A stretch of DNA of 64,000 nucleotides from Urophycis tenuis (GCA_036785325.1 JAXIVH010000008.1:7230822-7294821); one strand, 5' to 3'. Numbered from the stretch's first letter, positions 1 to 26,804 are shown. Made by a program: numbers and translations. The notes: generated from the sequence alone by a model not told the origin.

Positions 1-412
1 ATTAGAAATACTTCTATTTGACATGATGTTGATTATATACAACAAACAATATATTAGAAAATGTAAACATAGGTGTTGTACTCTGCAATCAACGCTCATT
101 ATATTAAAATGATAAAGAAAACTAGCTTTACAGTGACGAGATAAATGAATTAGGTTTGTATCATAACAAGCAGCAAAGGTTTCCCGATGATCAAACAAAC
201 ACCGGAGAATAAATTCCCCGGCCCACTAGGATGCTGGGACAGCACAAGGCCTTCTGGGACTTCCTCTGTGGCGGTGAATCAATAACTTTGTCGTGACATC
301 AGTTGGGTGGTTGTGCACTCGTGAAGGAGGAAGGAGAGAGAGAGAGAGAACGTGTAGGAGGTCCGGGGGAGAAGCAGGGGAGCGGGGTCCCCCGAGGAGG
401 AGCGACCGGGTT

Positions 413-3400
413 CTAAGACAGGCCCAGGATGGACTCGTCCCACAGCTTCTCCTCCTCTGTCCGCTTGTCCTTCGGCTCCCGCTGTTTCTTTTTCTCCTTC
501 CTGGGTTTCGCTTTCAGCAGCTTGGCGGCGTGTGGCTCCGCCTCCTTCTGCTGCTTGGCGGCGTGTGGCTCCGCCTCCTTCTGCGGTGGCGGCGGCGGTG
601 GCGGTGGCGGCCCCCCGGCCGCGGGGTCCGGCACCGCCGCGGCCGGCTCCTCCGCTGCTCGGCATGCCGTGGGCTCCTCGTGCCTCTTCTCCTGCCTTCT
701 CCTCCCGACGGGGTCTCTGCGTCCCGCCCTCCGGACCTCGGCGCGAGAGGCCCCGCTTTCCTCCTCCCCACCGCCGCCGCCGCCGCCCCTTCTCTCCTGG
801 GAGGGGTCTCGCCTCGCCCTCTTACTCCGCTGGCACCTCCGAACCTCCTCCTCGGAGCCCCGCCCTCGCAGCCTCCCGCCCCTCCCGCCCCTGTGTCTCC
901 TCCGCTTCCTCTTCTCCTCCTCCTCCTCCTCGCTGTCGCTGCTGGAGGAAGATGAGGAGGAGGAGGACGAGGAGGAGGAGGAGGTGGAGGAGGAGTAGGA
1001 CGAGGAGCTGGACTGCTCGCTGTGCCTCTTCCGGGCCCCCGGTCGGTTGGGGTGAGGGGGATGCGGGGCGCCGGGGAAGAGCGCTGGGTGAGGGAAGGGG
1101 TACTCCCAGCCGCCGGGCACGCGGCTGAACCCGTGGTGGGGGTGGGGGTGGGGGTGGGGGTGGACGTGGGCGGAGGGGCCCGGCTGGTGCGGGGGAGGGC
1201 ACCAGCCGGCCGCCAGGTAGCCCGGCCCGGGGAGGGGGTCGCCCGACGGGGGGTCTGCGCCCGGGGGGCCGTTGCGGTCGTATGTTCGGTGATGCGCGCC
1301 GCCCCTGGGAACGCCCTCCTTGCTCTCGCCGTCCTGCTTCTGTCTGCCCCCCATGGGCGGCGGCGGGGGGGCCGGCGGCGGGCGCTGGGGTGTTGATCCC
1401 GCGCGCCTTCTGGACCTGGATGTAGTCGGCCAGTTCATCTGCGAAGGAGCTGTAGTCCTTCTGCTGAGACTTGCACAGGTCGATCACCTTCCGCTCCCTG
1501 GTCAACACATGTGTGCAGCAATGGTTAGTGGGAAGTGGTTAATGGCTGGTGGTTAGTGGTTCATGGTTAACAGCGCCATTTCATTAGTATTCTAAGACCA
1601 GATTCTCGTCGGTTCTAAATGAGTCCGGTTTTCAACTGGAGAGCAGATGGCGGCTGAGGCAGAAGGTGGACGATGACGCGGACGTGATGGAACTGAATGG
1701 AACTCACTTGACCTGGTGCTTGTTGCCCTTCATGTGGGCCTGATACATCTCCACCGAGTTGAACTGCGCATTGCACACCTGGCAGACCAGGGAGCTCGCT
1801 GCAGTCGAGTGGAGCCACAAAAACACAAAAAAAGACTTGAGGTTTTGGGTGACGGGTGAAGCGATTGAACGGGATTTCACCGTTAACAGATACCGGTAAT
1901 TACTCAAGAGTACATGACCGACAACGTCACGTGAAGACAGGTGGCCTCCGCCGTACCTTGCTGGGCGTCCTCTCCGAGGCCTCGCAGCACCTTCTCCCTG
2001 GCCTGGTTCCTTTGGTGCTTGCGTCCGTTGTAGTGCTGCAGGGCCATCTTGGGGTTGTTGAAGGGGGCGGCACACAGTGCGCAGTAGGTGGGGTCCTTCA
2101 GGTAGAGCCCGGGGATCGCCGGGGCGCAGGCCGCGGGCTTCAGCGCGTGTGGCGCCTGCGTCTGGCCAGAGCGGGTCGGCGCGCCGGGCTGATTCAACTC
2201 TGCGATGTCGAAAACCAAGAAACCGAGTCAAACGGCCGTTCCTTTGTGGCCGACCATACCAGCAGAATTATGGATTGCTGTAATTATGTATTATATATAA
2301 TTATAGCAGTTCTGGGGGGGGGGGGGGAAGAAGAAGAAGAAGAAGACGAATTACTCATTTGATCCCGTGAGGGAAATTTGGTCTTCTGCATTTAACCCAA
2401 TCGTGAATTAGTGACACACTCAGAACACAGTGTTGGTGAAGCACACAGTGAGGTGAAGCACACACTTAAACCCGATGCAGTGAGCTGCCTGCAACAGCGG
2501 CGCTCGGGGAGCAGTGAGGGGTTAGGTGCCTTGCTCAAGGGCACTTCAGCCGTGCGCACTTGTCGTGGTTCGAACCGGCCACCCTCTGGTTACAAATCCG
2601 AAGCCCTAACCAGTAGGCCGCGGCTGCCCCATAAAAGAAGGCAAAAACCTTGTGCAAGGGGCAGAGTTACACCTCTGTTGTTTTATGGAGACATTCTACC
2701 GAAGACATTGGATCTAAGCCCACACACAGGGAAAGTGAATTTCTGCAGTGGCCAGTCTAGAGGCTTACAGGTACAGACACTGGTCGAGCAGGAACAGGAG
2801 GAACAGGAATGATCGAAAACACATATGAAACGAAGTACATCAACAACAATCCATTCACCCAGATTTTTGGCTCATCTGCCATCAGACTTCAGATGTGAAT
2901 CTAAAGTCTGGTGTGTGAGACTAGCCGTGCAGTAAATCTGCACTTGTTACAAACATGGCACATCTTAGTTTAGAAATCAGCTTAAAACGTTTTGACAATG
3001 GCATTAATGTACTTGCCTTGCTTGCCCATGGATAGGAGGAGGCGTTTCCTACGTAGGTTTTTGGCATGGACCTTGCCTTTGTAATGGGACATCGACACCA
3101 CCGGGGAACTGAAGATCATGTTGCATAATTTACAAAAGTGGTCTATGTCCGTCGGCACATCTTTCTGAGTAAAACAGAGGCACAAAATTATTTTCACCTT
3201 TGTGCTTTATGGAAAATAGAATAGGAAATGACAATTCAGTAAAGTCAAGACAATAGACTCAATCTCCCAGAATACCACTAGAGTATTCATTTCCCTTGGT
3301 ACCAGTGATCTTAACCTCTGCCTGTGTCGCTCTAGGCCACAGTCAGAATTAACATTTAACTCTTAAACCCATACCAGGATATTGCTACAAAGCTAAGACC

Positions 3401-5538
3401 TGGAATAGCAAGCATCACAACATGATTGATTGAACATCACTTACCTTGAGGCTCCCGGAGTCATTGCTCGTGGTCCCCTCGGCCTTCTTGCTCTGCAGGT
3501 ACATCTTCACTTTGTGGCGGTGCTTCTCTCCCTGAGGGGTAGGAGAACACTGGAGGGGTCACCAAAGAGCACGCATCATCCAAGAGAAGATTCTCACTGA
3601 ACTCCATGCAGTGATGCCCACCTCGTAGTGTACGTGAGGCTCAAAGGACAGCATTGTCTCACACACATGGCAGTAGTCATCCGCAAGCAGACCCTTCAAT
3701 GTGTCCTCGTCACTCGGATGTCCTACCATGTCAAAAACAGTTCAATGTTAGGTTAGAATGCATTTAAAGCAGTTAACAGTATTAAGTCTCTTGTTCATAT
3801 TTTATATATATATATATATATAAAGCCTACAGCTTTTTTCTGGACACAGCTTTGTGATGTTGTGTGATGAACATTTTAGACACGGTATGATATGTCTCAG
3901 GGTATGAGAGTTGAATTTTAAAAGTGAACGCTTACATTTGTAGACTTGGATTGGAATCTGCACAAAAAGGTATTCTATTTATATTAATTGTTGGTCACTT
4001 TACATAAAAGCATGTCCTTTCAATAAAGCACTAATCTGGGGACAATGAAGCGTCCTTACATCATTAGTTAACCCTGACACAATTGTAAGTTTTACAGTTT
4101 AAATAGCCAACGATTACAATGACCAGTATATGTTGACTTTGTTTGTTTCCTTGTTACTATCACGCATCTTGCACATTGCTACTCCAAGGACTCATCATAT
4201 GCCCGATCCATGAACTCATGCTCATTACTATAATGTCCCACAGGTGGTCTTAACTGGAGGTAAGTTGCTACTTTAAGGAGCCAAACGTACTGCAGGTATC
4301 TTGTGCTCTGAAAATGTAGTTATCATAGCACATCTGCTTAAAGTAGGTTAACGTGCAGCCTGCTACAGATCATAAAATCTGTTTTGTAATTATTGCAAGA
4401 TTACTTATTCAATATTGTAAAAGACAATGCATACATTGTACTACTGTAATGTTCTTCTAATGTTCACTGAATGTGAATTAAGTTTTTGAACTAGTGTAGT
4501 CTGAACAGATGGTATTTTAAGAATAAATACAATGCACTTCTTAATAATAATTTAGGGATCATTGCTTTAAAACTTATACCATATGACTTTATGAAGCACT
4601 GAATTTTATTGTACCTCATACCCATTTTACATGATGATGCTTGAGGGGATATTTCCCGAAAACATCATGCAGCGAAAGGCAAAGGACCCCCGGTATTAAG
4701 AGCCAAATAAAGAGTCCCGTCTTTGACTTGTTAGTAAGGAGACCCTTTCCAATACAATGTATTATGCCAAACTTTACTCTTTTTTTACTACAATGACTAC
4801 ACAAGTAGAGGGCCAGCCCATTTATTTCCTATCGCAGCTTTTCAAAGTACCCAGCTTGGACTGAACCCCCAAATCCTTGCAGCTCCTCGGGCTCTCATGT
4901 CGGGTGGATGACGGTCAGTGACACCGTAACACCGCCGGGACTAATGGGGGGGCTCTTACACCTACACGTCTGACAGCCATTTAAAGGCAAATATAACCAC
5001 ACTATATCATCCAGCTTTTCGACCCTTTACAAGGCATGTCCAAAGGGGCCCATCCCTGTCCTGGTGGTCCGGCTAGGTACAGCCTGCTGGTGTGTTAAAG
5101 GAAAAGGGTCGACGTTGGCACCAAGCTGTTAGCTTGCCAGCTACCAAATTAGCCACCAGAAACAGAAACAGACAAGGGTCGTTGTGTTGCCATTCCACTT
5201 TCTTATGGGCCTAACTTATATTTGTTGGATTTTTATTGGGAGATTATTCTACGACCGAGTTCATACGCACAAAAAGGCAACACTTCCACAACAGCTCGAG
5301 TTAGCTCAGAGGCTAGCTAAGGACGCAGCTAGCAGGTTAGCCTGACGTTAGCATTTCACTCAGGACGCCATGACTGGATTTTCGCGTTCTAGACAAACTC
5401 ACCTTCAGTCTGGGCACTTTTTATTTTAGTGTTTATTGATTTGTCACCATCTGTTATAGAGGCCGCAAAAGGGGTACTAATCAAAGTGTTAGCATCTGAC
5501 TCTGCGTGTTGCGTAGCACAGACGCTAAAACCCTCCAT
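413..5538 (-). CDS. zmat1: Zinc finger matrin-type protein 1 (7 coding exons)
   Basis: Coding exons, 5' to 3' on the minus strand: 5538-5403, 3722-3622, 3531-3445, 3164-3017, 2199-1957, 1798-1708, 1497-413. The start is the first in-frame ATG (5538), in the context AAAAATGG. Four U1/matrin-type C2H2 fingers are visible, each beginning C-x2-C and ending in an H-x5-H-like helix: YCHVCETMLSFE (split over exons 2-3), FCKLCNMIFSSP, YCALCAAPFNNP and VCQVCNAQFNSV. Fingers of this type bind structured or double-stranded RNA. The last exon has a SFADELADYIQVQKARG block, a Pro/His-rich part, long Ser and Glu runs, basic stretches and the C-terminus EEEKLWDESILGLS; the block and the C-terminus are what identify ZMAT1. 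The exon sum is 1891 nt, one over a multiple of three, because the last exon changes frame near 1351-1372 (see findings). Nuclear location is inferred from the family. Confidence 0.85.
2357..2630 (-). repeat. tRNA-derived SINE, minus orientation
   Basis: Same family as 22407-22676, inverted. On the minus strand it begins GGGGCAGCCGCGGCCTACTG, has box B GGTTCGAACC, and ends TTTCCCTCACGGGATC. It sits in the zmat1 intron between exons 3164-3017 and 2199-1957. A poly-G/GAA tract adjoins its tail side at 2312-2350. Confidence 0.85.
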
Positions 5539-6046
5539 TTTTCCTAGATTGGCAATGTGTGCACATGCGCGGTTTGGGTTATATCCCACAGTCGGCTGAG
5601 GAGAGGCTCATGGAGTTTAGCGTTACGGCTACTCAATTTCCGGTGTCTGAATCCCTATGTTCTGTATCCGCCAGTTCCAAGAAAATAACAGTACAAGAAT
5701 AACAACAACGAAAAATAAAAATATAAATGAATAGTTTTTGCTAAAAATGTGACAGTGATATCCGATACAGCTAAACGACGTGGAAGTATCTCACTCCTTC
5801 GCCTCCAAACCACTGACATCAAACCAATGCCCTACTTCAATCCATCCCAACCTCTTGCCAATCTTGCCATCTTTCGTTTATTTGGCGTATGCCACCTGAT
5901 TAAAGATTCAATCACACAGCAAAATATACATGTTTGTATTTTTATTTTAACTATTGTACATGCAATATGCTTTTGCATGTTGTTCACCTCTTCCAGCACA
6001 AATCAGTTTAAAAGGAAGAAAAACCAAACATTAACAAAATAGATCC

Positions 6047-6052
6047 TTTATT
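6047..6052 (-). terminator. gnrh2: Poly(A) signal of gnrh2
   Basis: AATAAA on the minus strand, about 170 nt past the gnrh2 stop codon and about 510 nt before the zmat1 start codon. It is the first canonical signal after the stop, so the gnrh2 3' UTR is likely short. Confidence 0.6.
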
Positions 6053-6222
6053 AGAGGATATAAGTGCAACATGTGTACCGCAAATACCAGGAAAGGGTGT
6101 TTGGAATGTAATTGGCAATGCATTATGGATCACAGAGCCATGACAAATTCAAGATGAAAATGTCTCAGTCCATTAAGTCAATTTACTAATTTCCCCTATT
6201 TAGAAAAGCAGTACAAACTGAT

Positions 6223-6829
6223 TCACTTTCTCTTCTGTAACTCTCTGGCCAGGACATCCAACTGTGGACACACACATATTAAGGCTGGTAAATATCTTAA
6301 TAAAATCAAATCAATCAGATTTCATTTGAATGCACGGTTTGAACCCAACATGTCCATATGCATTTACTTACAAAAAAGCTTCGGAGGGTGCCCCTGTGCT
6401 GAGGCCTCAGATAGCTGCACTCGCCCGCCTCACACAGCTTGATCTCCTCTGAAACCTGGAGAGGGGAGACAAGCACGATGCATCAAAGCCCAAAGGGCTC
6501 TGGGGTTTGAACCCCGACGTCCACAGTCATTCTGCCTCACCTGTACTTGCTCATGAATGACATGCATTAATGAGTATTTTGAGGGGCGTTAAAAGCTGAG
6601 CTGAAACACACTTTGGACAAAGGTGTTCTGATGGAGGACAAAAGTAGTGTGTACAAAGCGAATGCTGACTGGTTCAGTCGGGCAGTCCCACCTCGGAGGT
6701 GGTGAATGACTCCAGCTCTCTCTTGCCTCCGGGGTACCAGCCGTGAGACCAGTGCTGGGCGGTGGAGAGCTGAACCCCCAGACACAGCAGCAGGCCCAGA
6801 AGCAGCATCAGTCGAGACACGTACATCAT
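6223..6829 (-). CDS. gnrh2: Prepro-gonadotropin-releasing hormone 2 (chicken GnRH-II type)
   Basis: Coding exons: 6829-6692 (exon from 6833), 6455-6372, 6261-6223. The model gives 86 residues, the usual teleost length. The order is a signal peptide with a leucine-rich core ([13 protein letters not shown]), then the decapeptide [10 protein letters not shown], then the amidation and cleavage site GKR, then the GnRH-associated peptide containing [18 protein letters not shown] and ending LQKRK. Two ATG codons stand side by side at 6829 and 6826; the first follows CACC and is taken as the start. The Gln becomes pyroglutamate and the Gly donates the C-terminal amide, by family knowledge. The peptide is made mainly in midbrain neurons in fish. 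The exon lacks an upstream coding exon, and the acceptor at 6834 implies a non-coding first exon that I could not place. Its neighbour is ptpra, same strand, upstream. Confidence 0.97.
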
Positions 6830-6833
6830 GGTG

Positions 6834-9800
6834 CTGTCCACGAGAAGGACGGGGTCACCACGACGGAATGCACAAGCACAATGTGGGAGTACAACACAGG
6901 CTATGTCAGGCTGATGGGGGAAATGTGACGTATGATTTGATACGCTTTAATTTATTTGACTTTTTAACTGAGCACTTCATGAAATGTGTTAAAAGGTGAG
7001 TTGCAAGTTATTGGCATTTTTGCAAGCTCTTGTTTAATGGCAAATCAAATGTGTTTCAAGATAAATATAAATAATCAATAGATAATAAAACCGCATTTTA
7101 GCATAGCACATTTCACATTTAAAGTTGACAAAGGAAATGGATACATTCAAATCAAAAGTACACTTTTTCAAATTAAGAGTTCAAACGGAGTGATCAATTC
7201 CAATACAAACTGCTTAGACACAGGTAAACAGTGGGGTGCAAAGAAACATCCAAACCTACCTTATCGTTCCTGTGTTGCAACAAAGTATCCGCCCAGCCTC
7301 CTGGAATCTCTCAGTGTAGTCAGAGGCGTGTGGATGTTCGGGTTCAGCAGTCAGGACAGCAGTAGGCAATGGTGGTCCAGAGTGGTCTGCTCCTCCATGG
7401 TATATGTACCAGCAGAGAGGGGTTTCAGGATCCCACGTCACTCTGTCCAGGTGTCCACCTCCGCCCACAACATTGACCCCTTTGCTCCTTGACGCCACCA
7501 GGGGTCAAAGGAGGGGTCTTGGGAGAAGGGGGGTGCGGACCGCCGGTGCGGTTTCAATTATCATGGGCAAACATTGCTCTGGAGGGGCAGCTCCACCCCT
7601 GCAAATACCCCTCCCTCAAACACCCAGCAGGTTCCACCATTAGCCTCACAAAACACACGTGGTCACATGATGTCCCACAAGGCCGGATCAACCCGTGAGG
7701 AAGAGTGACTGATCTGAGGAAGAAGAGGGTGTATATGCTGGCCTCCAGGGGAGGCCATTAAACATCTGCCTCCCCATCTGAGGCATGACAACACCAGGGC
7801 CTCATTAAGGTTTTTAGCTGGAGGGCAAGAAACTATGCAGCAAGACACAGGGTTTAGGTGTACGCCTGTACAGGAAGGGTATGGCTTTGTACTGTTGACA
7901 TCATGGTCTTGGCCACTGACATATGGTTCATCTAACCCTGGATGAGGAACACAGAGAGCAGCATGTTAAAAGGAACACCCCAGACTGAGTCATACTGGGC
8001 CATCCTGTGAGAAATGCTTTAGAATAAGAAATCAGAAGCAGGCATTACTATTTCATAAGACACAGGGCTTATTGACTGATTGATTGAACAACTGATTGAC
8101 ACTCTTGCTTGCACACAAGACAAATGGGCAATTATTTCAAACCCATTTGTCTCACTTTAGCCGTAATGAGCACTGGCTGTTGACACCGAGCAGAAAATGA
8201 CGTATACTGGACCAATTTCAGGATGTGACGCCACAATGCAGATCGGTGCTCAACCACAATTATTAAGTATACAAATAAAGAGGCAGGAATGATAAAATCT
8301 CAAGCACTTTAATATGTTGAACATTATCTTGCTTAAAAAGGCCATTTGGTATTATATAATTATATATAATTTGTCAGAATATATATAATTATATAAACAT
8401 ATATTAAAATGTTGAAGAACAAAACACTACAGACAGACGGACAGACGCAAATGAAAAAAAAAAACAACTATTTGCTTAAGACATCAAATAAAAAAAAATG
8501 GCCAAAAACAGATAATCTCTAATACATTTTTAAAATGGTCCCAATACAGTTCAATATACATCTATTTGAAAAAAAAAAGAATAAAAAGCAAGGCAAGAGA
8601 ACAAGAATGAAATATAAATAACCTTACATTATGTACAAAGGGTGGTAGGTAGGTAGTGACCATTTTGACAACCGGTAGAAGAGCAACTTGTGTGCGGAGT
8701 CTGCGGACATCAATGAGGGTGGGAGAACAAGGGGGGGCACAGGCGTCAGTCGGGGAGCGCGAACCTCTCAAACAGAAATAAATGTGACTTGGATGAACTC
8801 TCTGAATCTCCACTTCACTACCAGAGACCCTCTCCATCCATCCATACCTCTGTGTGCTATAGAGGGGAGATATACTACAAATCATTTTAAGATAAAGAAT
8901 CAATGAAGCAGCAGGTGTTTTGTTTTGTTTTTTTCCTGTGGAGCACAATTAGGGGCCGACTGTGTGCTATTTTCAATAGACACAATATTAAAGGGAAATA
9001 AAATGGCGGCGCATTTAGGAAGATTGGAATAAGTGAGAGTTGCTGGAACCGTTGTAGGCTGTCAAAGATCTGCTGTTAACTGACATGCCGCCCACGAGCT
9101 ATGCCGGCATGTCATTTTACTCGTAGTTAGTTCGGGCTGCGTACATGGAGCTGCTATCTGGGGCTCGTTGGAAATTCGTTATTTCACAGATAAAGATAAT
9201 TTTGTCCTTGGGGAAAACCTAACTATTGAGGCACTTTTTCTGAGATAACAACAAAGCGACGTCCGTCTGAACAGTTGGCACAGTGTCACAATTCTTGGTG
9301 ATGATGATCATCACTGAGCAAAACATTTTGTATTTAAAAACAGGACTAAAACGGACAAACACAGACCAGCCCTCAGTGGAACCACACCACAGCTCCCTCT
9401 GCCACCTCCGCGGCTGGGAGAGAAAGTTGGAAAAAAAAACAACAAAGATGTAACTCAACGCAGTGGCACCCAGTAGCACGGGCACTTGTAACGCTTTGGA
9501 ATGAGAGTTGACCTGAAATGACAATGCCAGGTGCATTGACAGCCAGCAGCCAAGGGAAAGAGGTCTTGCCTGCCTCAAAATACGAGGGCCCCAAAGCAGT
9601 CTTGCCAGAACATCGGAGACTTGACGCAGCTACTTTGGATTTCCTTAGTGAATCAATTTTCTTTGAAGATTTTCCATCTCAACACTCTCTGCCTGACACA
9701 TTTGACTGATTTGGTTCTATCCATAGAATGGCTTCTTTTTTTTGGGGGGGGGGGGGGGGGTGCAAATTGCACATTATCATTTTAGTCGTCAAACCCCTGA

Positions 9801-10898
9801 TGGCTGAATTGCATATTCTAAACTCCTAATCCTTTAAGCAACAAATGTGTGTGTATCATGCATTTAGTATGATGCATGATTGCATTCAAGTTTAAGTTTG
9901 AACTAGCTGTCCACTTTCCAAAAACCATAGAGGGGCGTGCAAATTAAATATTCATTTATAAATGATCTCTCGAAAAGGTTGAAACAAAAAAAAAGTAATT
10001 TTGGAAGATTTATCAATGAAAATGAAATATTCATTCATAAAAAAACAGAAAAATCATACTGTGGAGAAGGGTGGGCAATTTATGCTTCGACAATCTTCGG
10101 GTCGGGAGTGGACCTTTTGAACTCAAGTCAACTGTGGAAATGGGACTAGTGTTGAATTTGTAAATTGAAACAATCCGGCCCGTAGTCATTTCCTGAGTTG
10201 GCAAAGTTGAAATGGGGCTGACCCCTGTGGATAACTGACATCATTCACCTTCCATTACAATCATAGTGGGAAATGGCTTCAGGGGCGACCTCATTGGAAA
10301 ACACATGGCATCGCAAACCCCCCACCCCCCCCCCCCCCCCCCCCCCCCCCCAAGTAGAGAATAAGAATCCACCGCAAACATTTCAGAGCACAATCGTACA
10401 ATCCACGAAAAAAGAAAAAAGTTCCACGTTGGAAATGAATCGAAGCAACAGCTTTATAGTTTTACACAATAAAAAATAAACATTCTTCGGCATCAGTGAC
10501 CTTGGTGAAATAATACAATCTTTATACCAAAATAAATGGTGACTACACAGCATTGTGATGCAAGGCCAATATTTAAAAAAAAAACGGGAAGCCGTTAACT
10601 CATACAGAAAGGAAATACATTTGATTTTGTGTTCTTTCCAAAAATATGTGCTGAATGTCCGCGAGCAAACACATGAACCACAGAATTGGTTTATTTCATG
10701 ATTGGAACCCTCGGGGTTTCCATGGTAATTACCTTGATTTGTCATGTCTAGCGTTTTTTTTGGGGGGGGTTGGGGGGTTACAGTTTGTGGAAGCGGTCTT
10801 CCATGTTCAGAGGTCAGGTGACTCAGGGGGGCTTTGGCACTGTGGGAGGGATGCAACGCGTCTCCCTGCTTGTTGGAATACAGTGTGCTTACAGCTCA

Positions 10899-10939
<41 letters not shown>

Positions 10940-12093
10940 ACACACGCAGCACTAGTGGCTTAGGGCACACTTTTTCAGAACACGTTGGCATACTTGGACA
11001 AGGGTGTGTGTGCGTTTCTTTTGTGGGTTTACCAAAATGGACGCCACAGTGATGCCGACCACCAAGAGACTCTGGTTACTTTTACTCCTGAACCAGAAGA
11101 GTCGGTGGGGAGGGGGAGGGGGTGAAGTCTAAAGGGATGGTTTAGTTTGATGACGGGTTAACCACTTCTGTGTTCAACAGTTGGCGGCCTTTTTTTTTGT
11201 GTGCACATGACGGGGAGGGGGTGGTGTGGGTGGATGTGTGTGTGTGTGTGTGGTGGGGGGGGGGGGGGATGGTGGGTGTGGTGGTGGTGGGTGGTGGTGG
11301 TGGGGGGGGGGGTAAAACAGAAAAGCGACCCAGGACGATTCTCTAAATACATCGACCTGCCCATCACTGCAGTCAGCTACAGCAACTGATTTTGGCCATA
11401 AGAAGACAAATCAAGTATTAGTCCCAATGTAGAAGCAAAAGAAACGACCCAGCTACGTAGCCCCCTAACCCCCTTCCCTTAACGGTGGACACAAGCCCCT
11501 AAAGCATTGGATTTGTATTCATATATAGTTATATTATTTATATATATATTCCAATAAAATATGTTACAAATGCCACCCTAAAACGTAGCCAACCTCAAAA
11601 TGGTCTAAAAAACAAAATGAAAGAAGCCTCGCGGTCGGTATATATATATACACTTTCTAAAGAGAGACGGGAAGCTAAGAGGGACAAAAAAGGGCCGTAT
11701 TGACAGGACACATCGTACAAAATATTCACGAAAGAGAGACGGGAAGCTAAGAGGGACAAAAAAGGCCGTATTGACAGGACACATCGTACAAAATATTCAC
11801 GAAAGCATTTTCAGTTTGTTGTCGTTTTTTTTTTTTTCCTGTGAGAAAGCTCCGGGTTCCGTTTTCCTGTGCCGAGACTGTGGTTCCCTTTTCCTCTGGG
11901 CGGGTGGTTCTTGCAACAAAACAACAAACATGTGGGTGGTGGACCTCGCCGTGTCCCCCCCCAGGTGGGCCAAGAGCGTCCCCCCAGGTGGGCCAGACCC
12001 CTGCGTGACGTGGATGTGTTTCCCAGCCGTGAGTTTTCTACTCGTTTAAAGTCGCGTTAAAACGTTGTGTCGTCCGTCCCTGACCGCCAAGCG
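6834..12093. other. gnrh2-ptpra interval: gnrh2 5' region and probable ptpra 3' UTR
   Basis: No convincing coding exon is visible. The side nearer 12 kb is probably ptpra 3' UTR. Contents: an AT-rich near-palindromic tract at 8345-8410, poly-G/poly-C runs (9745-9761, 10321-10351), a CA repeat (about 10903-10945), a GT/GGT-rich tract (11210-11313) and a tandem 72-bp duplication (11659-11801). The non-coding first exon and promoter of gnrh2 should lie in the lower half, but no TATA/donor pair stood out. Confidence 0.45.
11659..11801. repeat. Tandem duplication, two 72/71-bp copies
   Basis: The unit starting AAAGAGAGACGGGAAGCTAA at 11659 is repeated at 11731. The copies differ by one base (GGG against GG before CCGTATTGAC). 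It sits in the presumed ptpra 3' UTR. Confidence 0.9.
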
Positions 12094-25854
<13,761 letters not shown>

Positions 25855-26067
25855 TCTGCCCTAACACACACACACACACGGGGGGGGGGGGGCATGAGTC
25901 AAAGACAACATCCAATCCCAATGACAAAACCAAAACAACCGTCTAGAACAGGAGCCGCTGGCCAGGTTTCACCCATGAGCCGAGTCCCACGTGTTCATTG
26001 TGTCATGACATGCATCTAAAGCTTTGCAACAGAAGTGGAGCGCTGACACGAGGGGACCCCCCCTTAC

Positions 26068-26114
26068 CTTGAGGCGCGGCGCCGGCATCAGTTACTCATT
26101 CGCACGGCGTGGTC
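26068..26114 (-). other. ptpra: Untranslated 5' exon of ptpra with a tiny upstream ORF
   Basis: On the minus strand a 47-nt segment is bounded by CACTCAG and GTAAGGG, about 210 bp upstream of the first coding exon. It contains ATG AGT AAC TGA, a three-codon upstream ORF. The exon is inferred from splice signals and position only. Confidence 0.5.
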
Positions 26115-26261
26115 CTGAGTGAGGAGGAAAGGACCGTGAGTACACAGCGACTGGAACACACACACACACAACGCAGACGTTGTCAAAACCGTTATGATAC
26201 GATAAGCATGGGCATAGGTGTCGGGGGGGGGGGGGCCCAGGGTATATGTCCCCCTCAATAT

Positions 26262-26765
26262 TTTACATTTTACATTGAGGGCATTTAGCAGACGCTTTTA
26301 TCTAAAGTGACTTCCAATAAGTACATTTGTCAGAAGAAATTGAAACACTATATTGCTGTTAATAGAGTAAGTAAGCAAGTCACCAGAACAAGCTTCAAGC
26401 ATTCCAATTGCTAAGTTAACCATTGTTAGCATACAACATCTCTGGCCTATGATGCTATGTGCTAAGTTACAAAGAGCTATTATAAAGTGCCACGACATAC
26501 AACATACAAGTGCATGAGGATAGCTTTGTTGTTGTTGTTTTTTGGATGGGGGGGGCGTAGAGGATGGATGTGTGCAGGGTTCTGGTGAACATTGAACTAG
26601 TGAGTGTTGAGTCTCTCCCTGAAGATGGGGAGTGACTCCGCAGTCCTGACATTGGCAGGGAGCTCGCTCCACCACTGCGGTGCCAAAACGGAGAAGAGTT
26701 GTGATTTTGCTGTCCGACCTTTTCCTCCTTTTAGTGATGGAGGTACCAGCTGAGGTAGATGAACG
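26262..26765 (-). mobile_element. L2-type LINE 3' end: reverse transcriptase C-terminus, 3' UTR and tail
   Basis: On the minus strand the stretch from about 26730 encodes FSVLAPQWWSELPANVRTAE, the typical C-terminal motif of L2/CR1-clade LINE reverse transcriptases. Further 3' is the conserved fish LINE/V-SINE tail AAAAGCGTCTGCTAAATG (about 26284-26301) ending in TGTAAAATG repeats. It is 5'-truncated at a GT repeat near 26770. Confidence 0.75.
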
Positions 26766-26766
26766 C

Positions 26767-26804
<38 letters not shown>

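Noticed and set aside
293..1396. Plus-strand ORFs opposite the zmat1 last exon
   Set aside because: They are antisense shadows of a GC-rich, low-complexity exon whose minus-strand frame carries the conserved C-terminus.
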